Shown piece by piece: positions 58,801-64,000 of a stretch of DNA of 64,000 bases. A program made the position numbers and the translations under genes. Below the pieces are notes generated by a model, which saw nothing but the letters and a program-made list of their open reading frames with translations, was not told where the DNA came from and made no database searches. The DNA is from Zea mays. Taxonomy: Eukaryota > Streptophyta > Magnoliopsida > Poales > Poaceae. Numbering within the stretch: position 1 is the first letter of the stretch; each line of letters opens with the position of its first letter. The stretch is taken from positions 9,500,434-9,564,433 of the forward strand of contig NC_050099.1 of assembly GCF_902167145.1 (NCBI RefSeq). The letters run 5' to 3'.

Positions 58801-61398
58801 GACTCAACCAAAAACACATTACAAATAGAGTGCTCGGATGAAATAGCAATTTTACCTAACCCTTTTACCTTGCCTTGGTTCCCATCACCGAATATTATTG
58901 AATCTTGGGGATCCTTGTTCTTGACGTAGGAAGAGAACATCCTCTTTTCCCCCGTCATGTGGTTTGTGCATCCGCTGTCGATAATCCAGCTTGTACCCCC
59001 GGATGCATAAACCTGCAAGGCAAATTTAGGCTTGGGTCTTAGGTACCCAACTCTTGTTGGGTCCTACAAGGTTAGTTACAATTGTCTTAGGGACCCAAAT
59101 GCAAGTTTTATCTCCCTTGCATCTTGCCCCTAACTTCATAGCAATCACCTTCTTATTCTTTCTACAAATAGCAAAGGAAGCATTGCAAGCATAATAAATT
59201 GTAGAAGGTTCATTCATTACTTTCCTAGAAGCATGAACAATATTCTTTCTAGGCACATGATGAATAACATTTCTCCTAGACATATTTCTACCATGCACAT
59301 AGGAAGAACTAGAAGCAAACATGACATGAGAATCAAAAGCATCATAAGCATTACAACTCCTATAAGCATTTCTAGATTGTCTCCTATCATGGTATTAAAA
59401 GCATGGTTCTTTTTAGCACTACTAGCCATAGGAGCCTTCCCTTTCTCCTTGGCGGAGATGGGAGCTTTATGGCTTGTCAAGTTCTTGGCTTCCCTCTTGA
59501 AGCCAAGTCCATCCTTAATTGAGGGGTGTCTACCAATCGTGTAGGCATCCCTTGCAAATTTTAGCTTGTCAAATTCATTCTTGCTAGTCTTAAGTTGGGC
59601 ATTAAGACTAGCCAATTCATCATTCAATTTGGAAATTGAAACTAAGTGATCACTACAAGCATCAACATCGAAATCTTTACACCTCTTACAGATTGTAACA
59701 TGTTCTACACAAGAGTTAGATTTACTAGCTACTTCTAGTTTAGCATTTAAATCATCATTAACACTTTTTAAAGTAGCAATGGTTTCATGACAAGCAGATA
59801 GTTCATAAGAAAGCATTTCATTCCTTTTAACTTCTAGAGCAAGTGAATTTTGTGCACTAACAAATTTATCATGCTCTTCATACAACAAATCCTCTTGCTT
59901 TTCTAGTAACCTATTCTTGTCATTCAAGGCATCAATTAACTCATTAATTTTGCCAATTTTAGTTCTATCCAATCCCTTGAACAAACTAGAGTAATCTATC
60001 ACTTCGTCATCACTAGAATCATCACTTGAAGAAGCATAGGTGGTATCCCGAGTACATACCTTCTTCTCCTTCGCCATGAGGCATGTGTGATGCTCGTTGG
60101 GGAAGAGGGATGACTTGTTGAAGGCGGTAGCGGCTAGTCCTTCATTGTCGGAGTCGGAAGAGGAGCAATCCGAATCCCACTCTTTTCCGATATGTGCCTC
60201 GCCCTTGGCCTTCTTGTATGCCTTCTTCTTCTCCCTCTTGTTCCCTTTTTCGTGGTCACTTTCATTATCGGGACAGTTAGCAATGAAATGACCAATCTTA
60301 CCACATTTGAAGCATGAGCGCTTCCCCTTTGTCTTGGTCTTGCTTGGCTGTCCCTTGCGACCCTTTAGCGCCGTCTTGAAGCGCTTGATGATGAGAGCCA
60401 TCTCTTCATCATTGAGCCCGGCTGCCTCAACTTGCGCCACCTTGCTAGGTAGCGCCTCCTTGCTCCTCGTTGCCTTGAGAGCAATGGATTGGACCGTTCA
60501 ACGCGTCGTCCACGTACCTCGCTTCCTTGATCATCATTCGCCCGCTTACGAACTTTTCGAGGACTTCTTCGGGCGACATCTTGGTGTACCGGGGATTTTC
60601 ACAAATATTGTTCACCAAATGTGGATCAAGTACAGTGAAGGACCTTAGCATTAGGCGGACGACGTCATGGTCCGTCCATCGCGTGCTTCCGTAGCTCCTT
60701 ATTTTGTTAATAAGGGTCTTGAGCCGGTTGTATGTTTGGGTTGGCTCCTCGCCCCTTATCATCGCGAATCGTCCAAGCTCGCCCTCTACCAACTCCATCT
60801 TGGTGAGCAAGGTGACATCGTTCCCCTCATGAGAGATCTTGAGGGTGTCCCAGATCTGCTTGGCATTGTCCAAGCTGCTCACCTTATGGTACTCGTCCCT
60901 GCACAAAGAGGCTAACAACACAGTAGTAGCTTGTGCATTTTTATGAATCTGTTCATTAATAAATATAGGACTATTCGAGCTATCAAACTTCATTCCATTC
61001 TCAACAATCTCCCATATGCTTGGATGGAGAGAAAACAAGTGACTACGCATTTTGTGGCTCCAAAATCCGTAGTCCTCCCCATCAAAGTGCGGAGGCTTGC
61101 CGAGAGGAATGGAAAGTAAATGTGAATTTGAGCTAAGCGGAATACGTGAATAATCGAAAGAAAAGTTTGAGTTAACCGTCTTTCGTTTCTCGTAGTCGTA
61201 GTCGTCCTTTTGGGAAGAAGTAGACTCGTCGCTGTCGTCGTAGTAGACGATCTCCTTGATGCGCCTTGTCTTCTTCTTCTTCCCATCTTTCCGTTTATGG
61301 CCCGAGCCCAAGTCGGTAGGCTTGTCATCCTTCGGCTCGTTGACGAAGGACTCCTTCTCCTTATCGTTGATCACGATTCCCTTCCCCTTAGGATCCAT
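55838..61398 (-). pseudogene. Sirevirus copy 2 gag-pol, degraded
   Basis: Gag starts at MDPKGKGIV (61398). Blocks in order: gag capsid 61398-60445; knuckle CFKCGKIGHFIANC and a long coiled-coil segment 60440-59217; protease DSGCTNHM and integrase 59018-57873; linker 57876-57517; RT with YVDDIIFGS 57246-56494; RNase H 56497-55838. Breaks seen: a deletion near 60490 with loss of residues and frame; a frame break inside the coiled-coil segment near 59395; a frameshift near 57905; TAG near 57518; TAA at 57259-57261 (GAA in copy 1); and a 25-bp deletion near 56515 between TTGA repeats. Between gag and protease, 59013-60059 is absent from copy 1. Confidence 0.92.
59013..60059 (-). other. Candidate exitron-type intron in Sirevirus copy 2
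   Basis: This 1047-bp segment (349 codons) has a strong donor on the minus strand, GAGAAGAAG|GTATGT at 60059, and a pyrimidine-rich acceptor TTTGCCTTGCAG|GTTTAT ending at 59013. Removing it gives exactly the junction seen in copy 1 (AAG|GTTTATGCATCC at 12327/12326) and keeps the reading frame (phase 0). It is itself coding in copy 2: a Ser/Asp-rich start, a long coiled coil and a basic tail ending near SWVPK. Confidence 0.75.
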
Positions 61399-61432
61399 CT
61401 CTTCGGGCGATTAGTCCCTTTGTGAAGAGAAC

Positions 61433-61445
61433 GGCTCCGATACCA
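61433..61445 (-). other. Primer-binding site, Sirevirus copy 2
   Basis: Reads TGGTATCGGAGCC on the minus strand, identical to copy 1. Confidence 0.85.
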
Positions 61446-61447
61446 AT

Positions 61448-62801
61448 TGAGAGCACCTAGAGGGGGGGTGAATAAGTGATCCTAAATAACTTGAAACTTA
61501 AGCCACAAAAACTTGGTTAAGCGTTAGCACAATAAACACCAAGTGGCTAGAGAGGAGTCTCAACAAAACACAATAACCACAAAGATATCAATCACAGAGA
61601 TGGCATGGTGGTTATCCCGTGGTTCGGCCAAGACCAATGCTTGCCTACTCCACGTTGTGGCGTCCCAACGGACGAGGGTTGCAATCAACCCCTCTCAAGC
61701 GGTCCAAAGACCCACTTGAATAACATGATGTTTTGCTTTGCTTTTCTTAATCCCGTTCGCGAGGAATCTCTACAACTTGGAGCCTCTCGCCCTTACACTT
61801 GAAGTTCACAAAGAAGCACGGAGTAAGGGAGGGATGAGCAACGCACACAAGACACAAAATCAAAATGTCAACACGCACACAAATCGCAACAAGAGCTCGC
61901 AACACAACCCGACGAGTTCACAACTCAACAAGAGCTCTAGATGCTATCACAAAGAAACGAATGCGTGGAATCGAAGTCTTGGTGCTTAGGAATGCTTTGA
62001 GTATGCTTGTTGTACTCCTCCATGCGCCTAGGGGTCCCTTTTATAGCCCCAAGGCAGCTAGGAGCCGTTGAGAACATTCCTGGAAGGCAGATCTTGCCTT
62101 CTGTCGCCTGGCGCACCGGACAGTCCGGTGCACCACCGGACACTGTCCGGTGCAGATATCCTTCCTTATTTGGCGAAGCCGACCGTTGGAGTCTGAGAGC
62201 CGTTGGTGCATCGGACACTGTCCGGTGCACACCGGATAGTCCGGTGCACCAATGTGACCGTTGGCTCGGCCACGCGTCAAGCGCGGAATCCTCGGCCGAC
62301 CGTTGTCCCGGCTGACCGTTGGCTCACCGGACAGTCCGGTGCACCATCGGACAGTCCGGTGAATTTTAGCCGTACGCCGTTAATCATTTCCCGAGAGTGA
62401 CGAGTTCGCCTGTGAACGGCTCACCGGACAGTCTGGTGCACCACCGGACAGTCCGGTGAATTATAGTCGTACACCGCCGTCGAAGTCCCGAGAGCAGCAA
62501 GTTCACCAGAGTCAGCCTCGCGCACCGGACACTGTCCGGTGCACCACCAGACAGTCCGGTGCAGCCAGACCGAGCTGACTTTGGCTGAACATAGCCATCT
62601 CATTTCCAATTCAATTTTTCCTATTTCCAGCACTTAGACACAATACATTAGTCCATAAAACAATGTACTAAGTCCAGAAACATACCTTTGACATGATTTG
62701 CACTTTGTCCACCACTTTGCATAGATTAACACAAAAGCACTTGTGTTGGCACTCAATCACCAAAATACTTACAAATGGCCCAAGGGCTCATTTCCCTTTC
62801 A
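61448..62801 (-). repeat. Sirevirus copy 2, 5' LTR
   Basis: This 1354-bp LTR has a TATA box on the minus strand at 62039-62045 (TATAAAAGGG) and a palindrome cluster at 62113-62561. It has one more intact palindrome pair than the 3' LTR in the first block. Confidence 0.93.
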
Positions 62802-62806
62802 CTATG

Positions 62807-63010
62807 TCCATTACATCATCTCCTTTGTTTGTATATGATTGAATGATTGAAGATGTTGTTGATTATGTATACTGATGAAAGGTGTTGTTGGGTTGCATTC
62901 TTTTTTTATAGGGGGTACTACTGCGCCACTTTCAAGTGTTACGAGCCTAGGATGTCTCCAATGGTAACCTCAACTCTGACCTATGTGTAGGCAATACCCT
63001 TTATCAGGAT
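62807..63010 (+). pseudogene. PME-like pseudogene P3, 3' segment (tentative)
   Basis: Follows the second CTATG. After about 105 bases of intron-like, T-rich sequence a good acceptor TTTTTTTATAG (ending about 62918) is followed by GYYCATFKCYEP, which resembles the FKCYGPG segment near the C-terminus of PMEs of this type. It ends in a stop shortly after. The link to P3 rests on position and this short match. Confidence 0.4.
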
Positions 63011-63040
63011 AAACTACATCTCGGGGGAGTTGTGGATCCC

Positions 63041-63968
63041 GTCCCTACCACCCGTTGAAGAATAAGCTATTGCAAGAAGCATTTAGAGTCATATATGCTA
63101 CTAGGAGCACCCCTAAAGTCAAAACAAGAAAGTTGTTATGTTAGACATGAATTCTGCAGTACTAATTAAATTATCCACATTTGTTGGCCATGATTTTTAA
63201 TTTGTATTACACCGTCCACATTATTTATCAAGGGTTTTGTCTACATATATAAATTGTATATCGTCTTTGACTTTTTCATGAGCATAGTTTTTTTTACCGT
63301 GCACGTAAATATAGTGTATGCCTCCCTCTCTTTTGTGTGCGCGTGCCGTAGGAGAGCCAGAGCAGAGGTCGTAGCATGCAGTGTTGATAGATAGGCCAGC
63401 CGTAGGTGGCATAAGCGGCGGCCGCCACAATGTCGATGGCCGGAGCGGTGTAGGCCACCCGCCCATCTGACTATCCAGTGCTCGACCGAGATGTAGCAGC
63501 AAGATATGGTTGGGTATAGCTAGAGCGCAGTTGGCCGGCCAGAACAATGCTAGGCGAGAGAGGGAAGTTGTGGTGATAGGAATGTGAGAGGAGAGGGATT
63601 GTTATCTGTTAGGTCTTATGAATATGGAGGACTGGCCGGCAGCAAACAAAAAAGTGAACACTCATCATAGCTACTGTTGGGCAGGGATTCTTTTCCATCT
63701 CGCGTCCTCTGGTTGAGAGATATATATGTCTGCTGCTCTCGCTATATAGAGGGCCGGCCTGCCCTGCTAGCTAGCTAGCTAGTTCAAGTTCTAGGAACGG
63801 ATCGGATCGAACAACATTAATTTAATTACCTAATTATTAATTCCCGACGAAATTAATATATGTTAAACAAAGACTTTAATTTTTATTATATCCTTATATA
63901 TATATTATATAGTCATTATCAGTTTTAACTTAATCCAGAAAACCAGTGTGATGTATGTGATGACATGT
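63041..63968. repeat. Host segment duplicated from 32251-33191 (right copy)
   Basis: Matches the left copy over its whole length from GTCCCTACCACCCG to GACATGT. In this copy no LTR interrupts the left side: 63030-63040 reads directly into the repeat. It suggests the next PME-bearing unit begins here. Confidence 0.9.
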
Positions 63969-64000
63969 TGTAATACCCAACTTGTAATTTGTGGAGGATA
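63969..64000 (+). mobile_element. Start of an LTR running out of the window
   Basis: Homology to the left copy stops after CATGT and a sequence starting TGTAATACCCAACTTGTAAT begins. It resembles the start of the solo LTR at 43447 read on the minus strand. Only 32 bp are visible. Confidence 0.55.

Larger units (their letters stand above)
53717..62801 (-). mobile_element. Sirevirus-type Ty1/copia retrotransposon, copy 2
   Basis: A 9.1-kb element in P3 with exact target duplications CTATG (53712-53716 and 62802-62806). The LTRs are 53717-55048 and 61448-62801, the PBS 61433-61445 and the PPT 55049-55062, all minus strand. It is related to copy 1 but not identical: longer LTRs, more decay, and an extra 1047-bp segment between gag and protease. 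Coding is broken by several frameshifts, deletions and stops. Confidence 0.93.

Overview
The window looks like maize (Zea) nuclear DNA. It is built from nested LTR retrotransposons of types typical of maize: chromodomain Ty3/gypsy elements with 4.1-kb LTRs, and Sirevirus-type Ty1/copia elements whose LTRs carry CACCGGAC palindromes. In the gaps lie the remains of a small plant gene family, pectin methylesterase (PME). No intact host gene was found. Everything below was read by eye; no alignment or database search was run.

Layout. (1) 1-30491: a head-to-tail array LTR-internal-LTR-internal-LTR of one Ty3/gypsy family (LTRs end at 1741, span 15928-20096 and span 26355-30491). Each internal region carries an extra sense ORF upstream of gag, then a single-frame gag-pol broken by nonsense codons. 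The first internal region is split by a Sirevirus (7081-15002, minus strand, target duplication AGTTT). (2) 30492-32250: the start of another gypsy-type LTR on the minus strand, into which the array is inserted. (3) 32251-36400: host-like intergenic DNA with TE fragments. (4) 36434-37729: PME copy P1 (two exons, one nonsense codon, destroyed splice donor). (5) 39582-51032: PME copy P2, closely related to P1, heavily broken and split by a solo LTR (40158-43447, target duplication CACGG) and by a non-coding LTR element (43659-50526, target duplication GCAAT). (6) 51155-52762: an insertion carrying a PP2C phosphatase fragment and a tRNA-like promoter sequence. (7) 53213-53716 plus 62807-63010: a third PME-like pseudogene, P3, of a different type, split by a second Sirevirus (53717-62801, target duplication CTATG). 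(8) 63041-63968 repeats 32251-33191, so a new copy of the PME-bearing unit appears to begin at the right edge, itself broken by an LTR starting at 63969.

Biological reading. A tandem, decaying array of PME genes lacking the inhibitor pro-domain and packed with retrotransposons resembles the PME-based gametophyte factor (cross-incompatibility) loci of maize, Ga1, Ga2 and Tcb1, in a non-functional haplotype. That assignment is inference and needs a sequence search. The most novel mobile-element observation is that the two Sireviruses differ by an exact 1047-bp, GT...AG-bounded, frame-preserving segment between the gag zinc knuckle and the protease. It looks like an exitron-type intron, present in one copy and spliced out before reverse transcription in the other.
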